Counted from the first letter of the stretch, positions 37,689-49,373 are shown. The stretch: DNA of 64,000 nt from Hevea brasiliensis (GCF_030052815.1 NC_079502.1:33038050-33102049), one strand, 5' to 3'. The notes: a model not told the origin generated them from the letters alone. A program made the numbers and translations.

Positions 37689-40421
37689 AACTAAGGTGAG
37701 GAACCATAATTAACTCAAATATTAATAAGAAAAATTTAGAAATAATTTTAGAAATAAAATAAAACTAAGTTAAATGAGCCGGTGCCCAAGCGATGGGTAA
37801 CTTAGTAGGAAGTTGCGGTTCTCGCAACTAGGAGCCCTAGACCTGGGGGAAAATTCATAATATAATTTTTAGCACTCCAGAGAAGAGTCATTGAGGTTTC
37901 TATGGCATTAGAACAACAACTTTCATGAAGAAATCTAACCCAAATTATGACCAGAACCTATCCAACAAGTGAGTTGAAGTCACTGTTCATTGCACTGTAG
38001 ATATGGTCAGTCCAGAAAAATTTCAATCCGGCCAGTTATGGTAAAATGACCATAACTTGAGCTATAAAACTCCAAATGGAGTGATTCAAAATAAGAAATT
38101 CAACTAAACAAAATAAGGAACAACTTTCATGTTGATCATTTTGCCAAATTCCCACTGCAAAATTGACCAATGGAATAGTAAACACAAGGCATGAAAACTG
38201 AAAATTCTGCCCAATTAACATTAAGCTTCGAAATGGTATTGGGAACCAATACCAACAAATTTTGAATGCAAAATGTGGTATCTTTGAGAACTTAGGTTCA
38301 ATAAATTTATTATGTATTAAAAAGTCAACAATTTGAGTGAATAGTAATGTGAATAGTAATACATAGTCACAAAGTATAATAACTAAATTGGTAGAGGAAA
38401 TTAAGGTATGAAATTTGGAATCTATGAAACATTCATGGATTACTTGAAATAGAAATAGTAATTCACCTAAATGACTTAATGAACATTTAAGTTATGTGAG
38501 TATATAGTTAAGATTTATTCTCATTGCTAGTAGGTCTAATAAAACATAAGTAATACCACTTGAATATGAAATGACATTAACCTAGATGGATTGTTGAGTA
38601 TAAATGGGATGAGGTTCACATTAGGATTTATGTTTCCATTACAAATAAGATAATAACACCTTGTATGAGTTATAAATTCATATAAATATTGTAATGAATA
38701 AATGAATCACATGAAAATATGAATGGAACATTAGTTTTCTTTATAAGAGAAAGGAAAAATGTTTTGAGTACAATGGTATATGAACACCATTGTTGTGAAT
38801 TGTGATCAATATGAATGATATAAGGAATGTATGAATATTATGATGAATATATAAATTATGAAATTTATCATGAAATAATAAAGTCATAAAACACAATATA
38901 TTAATATTCAATGATATTATGTGCCCTTGTATTGCCTAGACATGTGCGTCAGATTGGATAGTTTGGGATGCCAATAGGGTATTGTTTTAGCAGTACTGCG
39001 AAAGGCTTTATGCCTGTATTCATGGCTTTATGCCCGTATTCATGGCTTTTATGCCCGTATTCATGGCTTTTATGCCCGATTATGTGATATCATGGCTTTT
39101 TAGCCATACTGACTGCATACATGGTTGACGTTCTGCGTCCCATGGTATGACGGCCCGAGGCACCGTGGTGTCCAGTGCCAACGACCCGTTTTTCAGTTTA
39201 GTCAGCCTGTCATAGGTTACTTGGGCCGTGAAATTTATTGAAATAAGTTAAGAATATTAGTAATAAAAAAATATTAGAAATTAAATATATGAGTAAGATG
39301 GCCTAAAATAAATTAGAATAGTTATTTATTAGAAAGAATCGAAATGAACTAGACCGATATCAAAATTTACTTATTATGAAATAATCTGAGACAACCTAGC
39401 AAGTATAGAGAAAATGCTAAAAGATTAGCAAAGAAAATTATAACATAAATAAATATTGCAAATGTGACTTATATAATAATATAAGCATAAATTTATTATG
39501 TTCAGATCATTTTTCTTGGTACATTATTACTGTACATTGGCGAAATAAACATTTTCAAAGAAGACTAAATTAGGATAAAACATATTAAATTTTAGAAACC
39601 GCATGTGAAGTATAAATAAATCTTAATTATTTGAATTATGTTTTATTTCTATCTTTATTTGTATATTATTTCCTTGTTATATTATTGCACCACTAAGCAG
39701 CAATGCTTAGCGCGATGGAATTGTTTCCTTCGCGCAGGTACTGAAGCTAGAACCCAATGGACGTTTGACTGGGAATTTTGGGAGTTTTGATCTGCAGAGT
39801 GTCAAAGTTTGTCACCTCCTCAGTAATGCATGTAGATAGGGCCCATATAGATCATATTTTGTATTTTGTATAAAATGCTAGATATTGTATTATAATGTAG
39901 ATTATGAACAGGTAATTAATAGGAATGCGATGTAAATTAATTAATTAGCTTTTTCATATGAAATTAATTTATATATTATGTAAATTATGAAATTTTGTAA
40001 TTATTTTGTAAATTATGTAAATTAAGGAAATTTGAAAATTTTGCTTATGTAATTTGAGAATGTTTACATGTGAATTGAATATGAATGGAAATGTATGGAA
40101 ATGATTATGAAATTGAAATGTATGGATGAGATTTGAAATATGAGAAAATTATGAGGATGATTGATGAGATCATTATGATTAGCATGGATAAGATTTTATT
40201 TTGGAAATATTGTTGAATTTCAAACAGGTGAATATTGAAATACACCAAACGATAATAAAATAGGGGAAACTCCGCTGGTTTCTCCGTCGAAAAATAATTA
40301 ATATTAAATTAAATGAATTCAAAATTATTTAAAAAAATAAAGTAAGATAAGTTAGGGTGCTTCGGCACCGATTGTAGCATGCCTTGCTCGGCTACACTGT
40401 AGTCGGGTGAGGGGTGTTACA
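37689..40421 (+). repeat. GyC LTR copy 3 (5' end missing, internal deletion)
   Basis: Follows copy 2 from about 33398 but jumps at TAGAA (37909-37913) from the equivalent of 33627 to that of 34862, losing about 1.24 kb including the promoter. It has a 5S-like block (37758-37804), four units of the 20-bp repeat (39004-39080, one more than the other copies) and the hairpin at 39693-39710. It ends TGTTACA at 40421. Confidence 0.9.
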
Positions 40422-43400
40422 CACTTTGTCCTTTTTGTGAGTATAAATTACAATACAATTAAATTCAAAGTCAATTCCAATATCCAATAATTTTTTTTTT
40501 ATGCCCATCACAATTCAAAACATTAATTTGTATTTTTTTTCCATGCAAATCCCATTTCAATCACAAATTTCTAGAACTGGATTCATTCAAATCATATCAA
40601 AAATAAAATCATAATTTAATCATTTTCCCATAACTAAACTAATTTATACCTTAACACATTTCAATAATCATTAAAATAAATTCAATAATTGATAAACATA
40701 ATACATAAAGAAACTAAAATCCTTTAATCAAATAAGTTATGCAAAACTTTAACAATGTAAAACTAGTTGTGCACAAACCTCTTTTTTGACTAATTTACTC
40801 CACCTTTCATTTCTCCTTCGAAGATCCCTCTTTAACTGAAACGCATAAATTTAAAGTGCTTCAACATCCATGTCTAATACTTATATTCCAACAATTTCTG
40901 TAATGATCGAGCTCTAACCACTAGAGGAATTGTCCGCTTTGGCCATAAGCCTCACGGTTTTGTCCCATAGGTAAAATGGAGAACTTCCCAGGAGGTCACC
41001 CATCCTAGGATTTCTCTTAAGCGAGCACACTTAACTCTAGAATTCTTCCAACTCTCCAGGCTATTCCACCAAAAAGGCGCCTCTAGTGATTAGTTCCACC
41101 ATCTTATATATCATTACTTTTTGAACTCAAGACCATCTCCGTGCTTTGCCGATGTGGGATTTGCCTGAGAGACCTTTCTCTCCCCCTTTCGGGATTCAGC
41201 GTCCTCACTAAGGTTTGCCCCACCAACACCCAAGAGGACACGCGAGCGACTCTGATACCAATTGTAATGATCGGGCTCTAACCACTAGAGGAATTGTCAG
41301 TTTTGGCCATAAGCTCGATCATTACAATTGGTATCAGAGTTGCTCGCATGTCCTCTTGGGCGATGGTGGGGCAAACCTCAGCGAGGACGCTGAGTCCCGA
41401 AAGGGGGAGAGAAAGGTCTCTTAGGCAAATCCCACATTAGCAAAGCACGGAGATGGTATTGGGTTCAAAAAGTAATGATACATAAAATGGTGGAACTAAT
41501 CACTAGAGGTGCCTTTTTGGTGAAATGGCCTGGAGAGTTGGAAGAACTCCAGGGTTAAGCGTGCTCGCTTGAGAGAAATCCTAGGATGGGTGACCTCCTG
41601 GGATGTTCTCCATTCCACCTATGGGACAAAATCGTAAGGCTTATGGCCAAAGCGAACAATTCTTCTAGTGGTTAGAGCCCGATCATTACAATTTTTTTGC
41701 AGACTTATCCTACCTATTACGGTTTATAATTTCAGGTCTTTCACATTTTTGTGTATAGTAGCACTATTCATGGCACTATTCAAGTCAAAATGTTGACTTT
41801 TTCAAACTAAATAGTTTTATTAATTCTAATTGCACTCATATACCATATTTTGGGTGTCAAATTTGTTGGCATTGATTGCCAATTAAATTTCCAAACTACC
41901 CAAGTAAAATCCCAAAAATTTAGTTTTGGGTCACAAGATTCTACTGTTCAATTGGTCTATCTACAGTGGACTTTTGGCTAAATGTCCTTCATTAAAGTTG
42001 TTCATTATTCTCTTAGCTTTAATTCTCTTTTTGAATCACTCCATTTGGAGTTTTGTAGCTCATGTTATGCCTATTTTTCTAAGGCTGGCAGGATTGGTTC
42101 AAACCCAGAATTTTGGGCACAATTCTGGTTTTGGCAGTTTTGGTGTGCTAAATGCAGCTCACTTTTTGGATGGGTTATGGTCAAAATTTGGGTTTGTTTT
42201 CTTCATAAAAGTTGTAGTGCTATGTCTCAGCTTTCCAATCGGTATAAAATTCAGGTCATTTTGACCTTCCTACACCAAGTTATAGCCAAATGAACAAATA
42301 CTATTTATTTGGTCAATCTGATACAGTGGCAGTGCACATTACCCGAATTTAACCTAATTGTTCACTATCTTTATGTCATTTTCTAGGCATGGTTTCTACA
42401 CAAAAATTGTGGCATTATGTGTCTACTTTCATATCCAATTGGCCTCACATCAAATAAGGTGATAGAATTATAGTTTTGGTCCCTGAAAGAAACCTAGGTC
42501 AGGCTTTCCAGGATTGGACCCTTACCTATCTGAATTTGGTTTTACTTCTAACCATTCAAACACATCCTAATTGGTCTCAATTGACCACTTTGCATCTCAA
42601 TTAGGTCAATTTCGTTCAATTTCAAAAATCCTAAATTTTTCTCCAATTTCATAAATCCTAAATTTTCAAGTTCTCAATTCTAAGCAATTCAAGGCAACCT
42701 CAACCTATACATCATATAAGCATCACTAATCAAGCTAGAAGGCATGTTTAATTAAATCAAAACACATCAATTCCATAAACTTCCATGGCTACCAAAAATT
42801 CCCTCTCTTCCTAATCATGCAATTTTTTTCCAATTTCTTCATATAATTTCATCCAATCCTACCCTAAATCAACCATTTATACAAAAAGGGAAGGTTAGAT
42901 TAGCTTACCTTAAGTGAGCAGAATTTATATGTCCAATTCTTCAAATCTTGCTTGATTTATTCACTCCCAATCTTCTTATCAAGTCTAATTTATAGGTTTT
43001 AGTAAAGAAACTACAAAAATTAGGGTAAAATTTTGGGAGTTTGGAAGCTTGGAAGGGCTTGACAATGGTGGAAATGGAAGAGAAGTGAGAGAGATGAGGG
43101 AGAAAGGGGCAGCCACTATGAAGGAAGAAGAAACAAAAATTTTCCTTTTCAATTTTCTATTTAATAATTTTCATAATTATCCCCATAATTTCCATAATTA
43201 AGAAATTATAATTATGGTGTCATGGTGATGTCACTCTAGTGATGTCATAATGCTTTTATTTTTAATTTCTTTTCTTTTCTTTTCCTTTGTTTTCTTCATA
43301 CTTTTTTAATTTAAATCTATAATTCAAAATTTTAATTTCTCATATGTTATTGGACAGTTAGGGCATGAGTCACCTCTAGGGGTGAATTGACCAATTTGCC

Positions 43401-43805
43401 CCTCGTCGGTCTGATCCGGTTTACTAATAATTCAGTATTTCTTCCAGAACCCTGATCTAATTATTTAATCTAGTTCTCTACCTTTTTCTATGATTTTCAC
43501 ATTTTCCTTAGCTTCGCAATTTTTCCTAGCACTGCGGCGTCACAATGCCCCATACGAAATTAGGGTTTTGACTGATCTCGCAGTCACTTCTCGGTGCGGT
43601 CACCCATCGCTGTGACCCCCAGCTCATTTAACTTTTTATGTTCTATTTATTTGATCTATATTTAACCTTCGGGTAATCACCATTAATTTTTGTTCAGGAC
43701 TTTTCTAGGTGACTTAAATATGATTCTAATCCTCTTAATTGTCCGGATCGATACCGGTCATTGGAACAGTGATTTGCATAGCACTGTGCATGTAGGGGTG
43801 TCACA
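40422..43805 (-). repeat. Solo LTR S1, right segment (contains the Cassandra pair)
   Basis: Resumes the LTR interrupted at 14848: 40440-40520 matches the GyB LTR at about 16110-16190. It ends TGTCACA at 43805, followed by ATATA (43806-43810). In LTR (minus) sense it contains a 5S-like block (43584-43633) and two TGACATCA motifs (43226-43247). The 103-112 codon frames near 41926-42293 are chance frames in LTR sequence. Confidence 0.88.
40899..41690. mobile_element. Cassandra TRIM, two copies head to head (inverted pair)
   Basis: The left half reads on the minus strand and the right half on the plus strand as a Cassandra-type miniature LTR element. Each has an LTR tail ending GATCATTACA, a PBS (41249-41260 minus; 41329-41340 plus; TGGTATCAGAGT), a short leader, and an LTR with a 5S-rRNA-like block. 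The 5S-like blocks are at 40981-41040 (minus) and 41553-41604 (plus), with GGATGGGTGACCTCCTGGGA in both. There is no coding capacity. The arms are about 360 bp each and the centre is near 41290. The flanks ATTTC (40894-40898) and ATTTT (41691-41695) look like a slightly worn target duplication, so the inverted unit may have inserted as one piece. Confidence 0.88.
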
Positions 43806-44049
43806 ATATATCCTAGAATTTCAAATGTAAAAAAAAAAAATACAATTCCATTCTTAGAACATAACAATAGAAACAAAATTACATTTATCATAAATTTATC
43901 CTAACAAAAAAAATCCCAAGTTTCACCATTACACAATCAACAATATAAAAAAAAAATTAGAAAGATAAATCAACAAAATGAAATTACGAGGGATGCTGCT
44001 TGATTGGAGGGTGCCTCGAGCAAATTTGATGCCACGGTAAGCCACCACA
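43806..44049. other. AT-rich spacer, no gene seen
   Basis: Starts with the right ATATA duplication of S1 and contains poly-A runs. No open frame or motif stands out. Confidence 0.5.
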
Positions 44050-44801
44050 TGTTGGGATTTTGTTTTCTTCTACTTGGTTTTATTTGGAGATGACACAAAT
44101 TAAAAAAAAAGAGAGGTGTTTGGACCAAAATAATTAATTTTATTAATTATTTTTGGGCCTAAGATTAATTAAATTAATTTTTTGTAAAATTAATTTGATT
44201 AATTTTATTTTTTAATTTAATTAATTAAAGGCTTGAGGTGGTTAATAAATAAAAATCAAGGAGTTATCAGGTGAATGGTTGGTTAGATAAGAGAGAAGTT
44301 CATAGAGGTTTCTTAACAGTTTTAAGAAGTTTCAAAGTAATGGGTAGGTAACTTCTAAAGGTACCTGCAGGAGAGGTATAAATATTAGACAAGTAGCAAT
44401 GTTTACAACCCCAACAACCTAGTTAAGCAACTCAATTCAACAACACAAATTAACAATCCAATGACTTTAGTAGTTCAATCAATCTAAGAGTCCAGCAGTA
44501 AATTTGTCTTTTACATTTATTATCAATTTCAACTCCAAACAATCCTTGATTTTCAAGTTACTGCATTTTACTTTTCAAAAGCCTTGTAATATCCTTTAGC
44601 AATCAATACAGTCTTACTTTTTAATTCTAATTACCTTTCACACTCACATTGCATTTAAAGGTGAAGCTGAATTCATTGTAATTAGTTCTCACAATCATTT
44701 GATTCAAAAGTTAGAAAGAGTAATCCCATAGTTGATAAATTTAGTATTTGGCATGCTCGCATTTAAGCTATTAGTTAGCTAAATTGTTTTTATAGCAAAC
44801 A
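44050..44801 (+). repeat. Candidate LTR of an unclassified retroelement
   Basis: The stretch begins TGTTGGGATT and ends AGCAAACA. It has a TATA box (TATAAAT, 44377-44383) followed by a leader-like sequence. It is followed after a few bases by TGGCATGCCCCGTAGGAC (about 44807-44824), which resembles a tRNA-derived primer site with G/A changes. No second copy is in the window, so the boundaries are guesses. Confidence 0.4.
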
Positions 44802-45009
44802 ATTTTTGGCATGCCCCGTAGGACTAAAGATCTCATTTCACACCAATTTCCACTATTATTACCCAAAAATTGCAAAAAAATATAGCATGCCTATGGAATG
44901 ATCTCCTATAGTGTCAAAAAAAATTTGCCATGTTTTCAACTAAAAATTGTAAACAATTTTTGGCTGAATCTCACTTTTTCTTGAATATTTATTTTTGACA
45001 AGATTTCCA

Positions 45010-45382
45010 ATGCCTCCAAAAACTGGAAGCTTGCTAGGCAAAGACACTGTTGTGTCTCAGGACTCAAAAGGGACTCAATATTTAGGTTCCCCAAATGGTG
45101 GAATAATTTGGAAATGGACTAATTCCCTTGGAAGAAGATGTTCAAAATCTCAACCTAGTAGAGATTGCACATACCTTGGTTGTTGATCTAAAACAGAGGC
45201 AAGGTGAGTCAGTTCTTGTTAATTTTATTAAAGAAACTAATGCACCATGCATCACTGAGCTCTTGAAAAAAAGGCTTAAATGTGAGCAGTTGGATAAAAA
45301 TGATCAATCTTTGAACAAATTTGCTAATGCAATTTATCTTTTAGTTGAAAAGTTAAAATTTTCCAATGCCTATACTGTCTGA
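45010..45382 (+). pseudogene. Unrecognised coding remnant downstream of the candidate LTR
   Basis: A frame starting MPPKTGSLLGK at 45010 runs to about 45128, where a different frame takes over (DVQNLNLVEIAHTLVVDLKQ) and continues to the stop at 45382. The two read as one protein broken by a frameshift. I do not recognise the family; the position after an LTR and primer-like site suggests a gag-like start. From 45383 to 45823 I see no gene. Confidence 0.35.
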
Positions 45383-45823
45383 TGGTCAGTTCACTAGGCT
45401 AAAGGAGTCTGATTCTATATCCAGGAGCCTTCAAGGGGTAAACTCAACTAAGAAATCCCTAAGATGCAACTAGTGGAAGCCGTGATCCAAATGAAAAATG
45501 GTACTAGCCGCCTCATAGGAGAGAGGAATAGGCAGTTAACTAGTTTAAAACATTGGTACAAACTAGCTGCCCCAATGGCAAGGTTGTTGATCATGCCTAA
45601 ATTCTCAGTAACACTAAATCTGTAACTTTTCCAGGTGTTTATGATGTATAGGCAATTGTAGGTTCTCAAGTGGTACAAGTACCCTAGCAAGTGCGGATGG
45701 CCTAGGTGACCTTTAACTTGGGGGGCAACAATTATAGAGGAATTAACATGACCACGGTGTAGGTACCTCAATCAACTGCACTAGTGCCTCAGGCACTAAC
45801 ACTTATGGCTCAGGTACCTATGG

Positions 45824-46439
45824 TGTAACAACCCGAATTTTAAAAAATATATATATAATTTTTAATATTATTCTAATATTTTTTTATTTATAAAAAAAAA
45901 TTTATGAGATTATTTTAAATTCTTAAAATTAGTTTTTAGAACCTTGAATTTATCATTATTAATATTATTGTTGTTTTTGTTATCGTTAAGTTCAATTATA
46001 GTTGTTTAAGACTAAGTTATATTATATATAAATATAACTAAATTTTCTTAGTATATTATTATTATGGTGTTTAATTAATCTATTAAGTAAATAATTTATT
46101 ATAAATTAGTATAACATTTTAATATTATTTTAAATTGGGTTTATGTGATGATATTTTAATAAAATATATTTAATTAAAGGTTAAAGTAATATTTTATAAA
46201 AAAAATATAATAATAAATACAAAACCCACGAACCCTTTCTTGCCACCTCACCACTTTGCCCCCTCTTCTCTTTCTTCTTTCCCATTTCCTTTCCTCCCCA
46301 CACCTTCTTATTCTCCAGTTACTAGCGGCACAGACCACTGGCAGAAGCAACCAACCAGCAATGACCACCTCAGGCGATGTTGAAGGGGCTATCAATATGA
46401 CTGACGGCTGCTAGTTTGGGCAGTGTGTAAAAGACGTAG
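45824..46439 (+). repeat. Fragment of a Ty3-type LTR start
   Basis: Begins TGTAACAACCCGAATTTT, a form of LTR start seen in plant chromoviruses. An AT-rich part follows, then a pyrimidine-rich leader-like part around 46240-46320. It is cut at 46440 by a copia LTR. Confidence 0.45.
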
Positions 46440-47620
46440 TGTTAGTAGTATGCCTTAGGGAATGACATATAATTGTATCTTGTAAATATTTATTCCCTTT
46501 TATATGACAATATAATTTTCATTTAGATTAAATTGTTTATCTTTATATGAAAAGGTCATTTAGTAGTTTGTTAGATGTTCTATTCTTAAGGTGCTAAGAA
46601 TATGAGTGATGAAACAATCTGGCACAAGTACTATGAATATTGGTTCACAGTCGCGGATACCTCATTGGGCATAATTTATCTGACTAAACTGTCACCTCTA
46701 TTTGTTTTCATAGACTAGTATAAGATACTAATGGAAGTAGAATGGTGAGTCTCATGCCATCTGACGTTATGATATTGTGATAAACATAGTGGACACTTAT
46801 AAGATAAGTAGGTTGATCCAGTGGCAAATAGATGACACATACATAGAGTTTATTCTTGTCAGTATGTTGTCATCTATATCATAATAGTGCATATAGTCCC
46901 TTAACTTGAGATGACACAATTATCTCATATAGAGTTGGTTTGAGTTTGATACCGCTTACATACTTATGCTATGTATGGTTGTATGGGCATGTGTTAGCTT
47001 TGATTAGTTGTATATAGAGATAAACATTCAGTCAATATGGGATTCATTACCCTAAGTAAACAGGGATAAAGTCCTATGCTATCTAAATCATTCTTGATGA
47101 ATAAAATTCCTAACCATGACAAATAGACTTAATTAGAAAAGAGTTTTTAATGAAAAAATCTCATTAATCAAGAATTTGAAATAAGATGAGGGCATATGAT
47201 TTGAAGCAATTAGGGTTTGACATGAGCTGTGACCTTGGCTTTAGTTGGGACTTTGTTATGGAGAGACTTTAGTACATAGTATGTATGATCAAGGTTCTAA
47301 GAAAGGTATAATTTAATTCATCACTAATTGGACAGTCATGATACACTATGCTAGGTGTCAATCATGATTTATGAGAACCAGGTGGAAAGGAAATTTCACT
47401 CTAGATATGGAAGGAGTACCATTGGTATTAAAGAGTTAGTATCATTCTTATTACCAATTGGTTATGAACCTAAAAAGTCACACACAATAAGAGCATAATG
47501 ATAAAGGCTTAATTTAATTTAATTAATTAATTAAATAGTTTAGTTAATTAATTAAATTAATGAATTTAGTTTTGTAATAAGATTGCAAAAATGTCTATTA
47601 TGACTTGAAACTAAATGCAA
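46440..47620 (+). repeat. Old Ty1/copia LTR remnant
   Basis: Starts TGTTAGTAGTATGCC like the copia LTR at 56071 and follows it in a diverged way through about 47618 (ATGACTTGAAAC region at about 47600, compare 57200). The right half of the LTR is missing. It is much older than the element at 56071. Confidence 0.75.
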
Positions 47621-47716
47621 AGAATTGGGTAAAAAGGAAGAAAAGACAAGCTAGCTAAAAGTTACATAGGATGTAGCTAATGCACTTGTATTATATAGGT
47701 ATTTAGGGGTAGTATT

Positions 47717-49126
47717 TGTTGCATTTCTTTCACATTTAGCTAGTTAATTACATGATTTTTAGTTAATTTTATTATATTTTAGAATTTATATTAATCTATC
47801 TTAATTTGTTGATTTCTAAATTATATTAGGTGATTTGATACATTCCAAAGGCCTAGAACAAGTATGGAGGAGTTTGGAAGTCAAAAAGTAAAAGTTAGAA
47901 ACCTAGAAGAATTACACAGCTATGTAATGGTGAAGCATGACTCATGCAACACAACTATGGGAGAAAGCTACTACATGGGCCGTGTACTATGACCCGTGCA
48001 ACAACTCTAACCCTGTGTAATCTTTTATTCCTTTATGAGATGCAAGGTTAAGGAGTCCAGAGAATTACACGCCTCTGCCCTGTGTAATGCTATACGGGCT
48101 GTGTAATGGATACTTGAAGAGAATCCAAATTTGACTTTTCTTCCTTTTTGTTTGACCTGAAAGGACTTTTAAGGCTGCTAGAACTCTAAATTGAGTATTT
48201 TTACATCAGATATAAATACAAGAAGTCAAAAACAAAGCAAGGATCAATTCTTTAGCATTTTAAGCATAGCAATTCCACCTGGGTTGAGATCATTGGCAAG
48301 ATTTTTGAAAGAGATTCTTAGCCAAAGTTCCAAAAGTTTAAGACTATAAAATTCTCATTATGGATTTCTTCATTTTATTTCTTCTGATGTATTTTTCATA
48401 TTTTCTTATTTTAAGTTTAATTGTAGAACTCACCTTGAGTGAATGGTTTTCTTTATTCTATAATTAGAGATGTATCACTTTTAGTTCAATTATGAATTTT
48501 ATTTAATTATATTTTAATAAATTTGGGATTTCATTCTTTGATTTAATTTCTTATGTTCTTAATGCATGCTATATGTTAAGCTCCACTTTGTATTGGTTCT
48601 AGATATTAATTGAAGGACTAAAAGATGAAGATTAATATTGTATAAACAAGATTTTGAACTTAGGATTTTTAACCTAGAGATAGGCTAATATTCTTTATGG
48701 AATTTATAATTAATCAAAGATCTTGAATAGTTTTAATTAATTTAATTATCATGAAAGTAGGGTTTAAGTTGATTAAGATATAACTTAAGTGCCTTGAGAG
48801 AGGACTTAAGATAACTTAAGATCAATTTCCTTCAAAGTATAATTCCTAAATTATTGAATAGGTTAGATAGATTTGTGATTGACTAAAGTGTGAGCCCCTA
48901 ATTCTAGAATGCTTTTATTATTTGACATCTTCAGTTAAGTCCATTTGCTTTTATTTACTTTCTAGTTATTATTAATTTAGTTTACAATTCTTCTTTCAAA
49001 TTCGACAGTCTAGATAATTACAATTGTTGTGTAGTTTGTTGCTTAAACTAGATTTCTCATTGGAACAATACTCACTCATCATTTTATTACTTGTTAATGA
49101 TTCGTACAATTATGGGATTTTGTTCA
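47717..49126 (+). repeat. Putative LTR of an Athila/Tat-type Ty3 element
   Basis: The right boundary is set by a primer site a few bases on. The left boundary (TGTTGCATTTC) is a guess based on TG...CA ends. It contains repeated GTGTAATG / CGGGCTGTGTAA words of the kind common in such LTRs. No gene lies inside. Confidence 0.45.
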
Positions 49127-49135
49127 ATAGGTTTT

Positions 49136-49153
49136 TGGTGTCGTTACCGAGAA
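49136..49153 (+). other. Worn primer binding site (Asp tRNA type)
   Basis: TGGTGTCGTTACCGAGAA compared with the TGGCGCCGTTGCCGGGGA primer site known from Athila/Tat elements. The first four differences are all C-to-T or G-to-A changes, as expected from decay of methylated cytosines. Confidence 0.6.
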
Positions 49154-49277
49154 ATTTTGTGTTTAATATTAAACAATAGGCAATATAACTAATTTAGACA
49201 TTTTATTTTACTTATTTTTTTCTTAGTTTATCTTGTTTTATTCTTTTAACTCTTTTTTAGGATCTTCTATTTAGTTT

Positions 49278-49370
49278 ATGACCAAAACTAAACTAGAAGA
49301 AGAATTGATTGAATTGAATTCAGAAATAGACAAAACTCTAAAAGTTATCAAAATGGGGAAGAAGCAATAG
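49278..49370 (+). pseudogene. gag start fragment of the Athila/Tat-like element
   Basis: A 30-codon frame from ATG 49278 to TAG 49368-49370 with LIELNSEIDKTLKVIK, similar in style to the N-terminus of Athila/Tat gag. It is cut off right after by the chromovirus LTR that starts at 49374. Confidence 0.45.
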
Positions 49371-49373
49371 GAA

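Larger units (their letters stand above)
22394..40421 (+). mobile_element. GyC: plus-strand complex, LTR - internal - LTR - internal - LTR
   Basis: Three copies of one LTR type end at 24589, 37349 and 40421, all in TGTTACA. The first two are each followed by TTTAT plus a Met-tRNA-type PBS and the same gag leader. The middle LTR starts at 30033 after a purine tract. The left LTR and the second internal region are truncated. This tandem order is best explained by unequal recombination between related elements followed by deletions. Two solo LTRs (25421-29663 and 30140-33386) were inserted later. Confidence 0.85.

Noticed and set aside
22394..40421. Three independent solo insertions instead of one complex
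   Set aside because: Primer sites and gag leader follow two of the LTRs, and a purine tract precedes the middle one. No target duplications separate the units.
40981..41604. Possible true 5S rRNA gene
   Set aside because: Only the internal promoter part of 5S is present, it occurs in both arms of a TRIM pair, and the 5' half and 3' end of a 5S gene are missing.
41926..42293. Overlapping open frames of 103-112 codons as host genes
   Set aside because: They lie inside solo LTR S1, match related LTR sequence at the DNA level, overlap each other and have no domain. Similar frames occur by chance in the other LTR copies.
46174..46395. 73-codon minus-strand frame with an Arg/Gly-rich stretch
   Set aside because: It is the reverse of a pyrimidine-rich LTR leader. 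The composition is explained by that.
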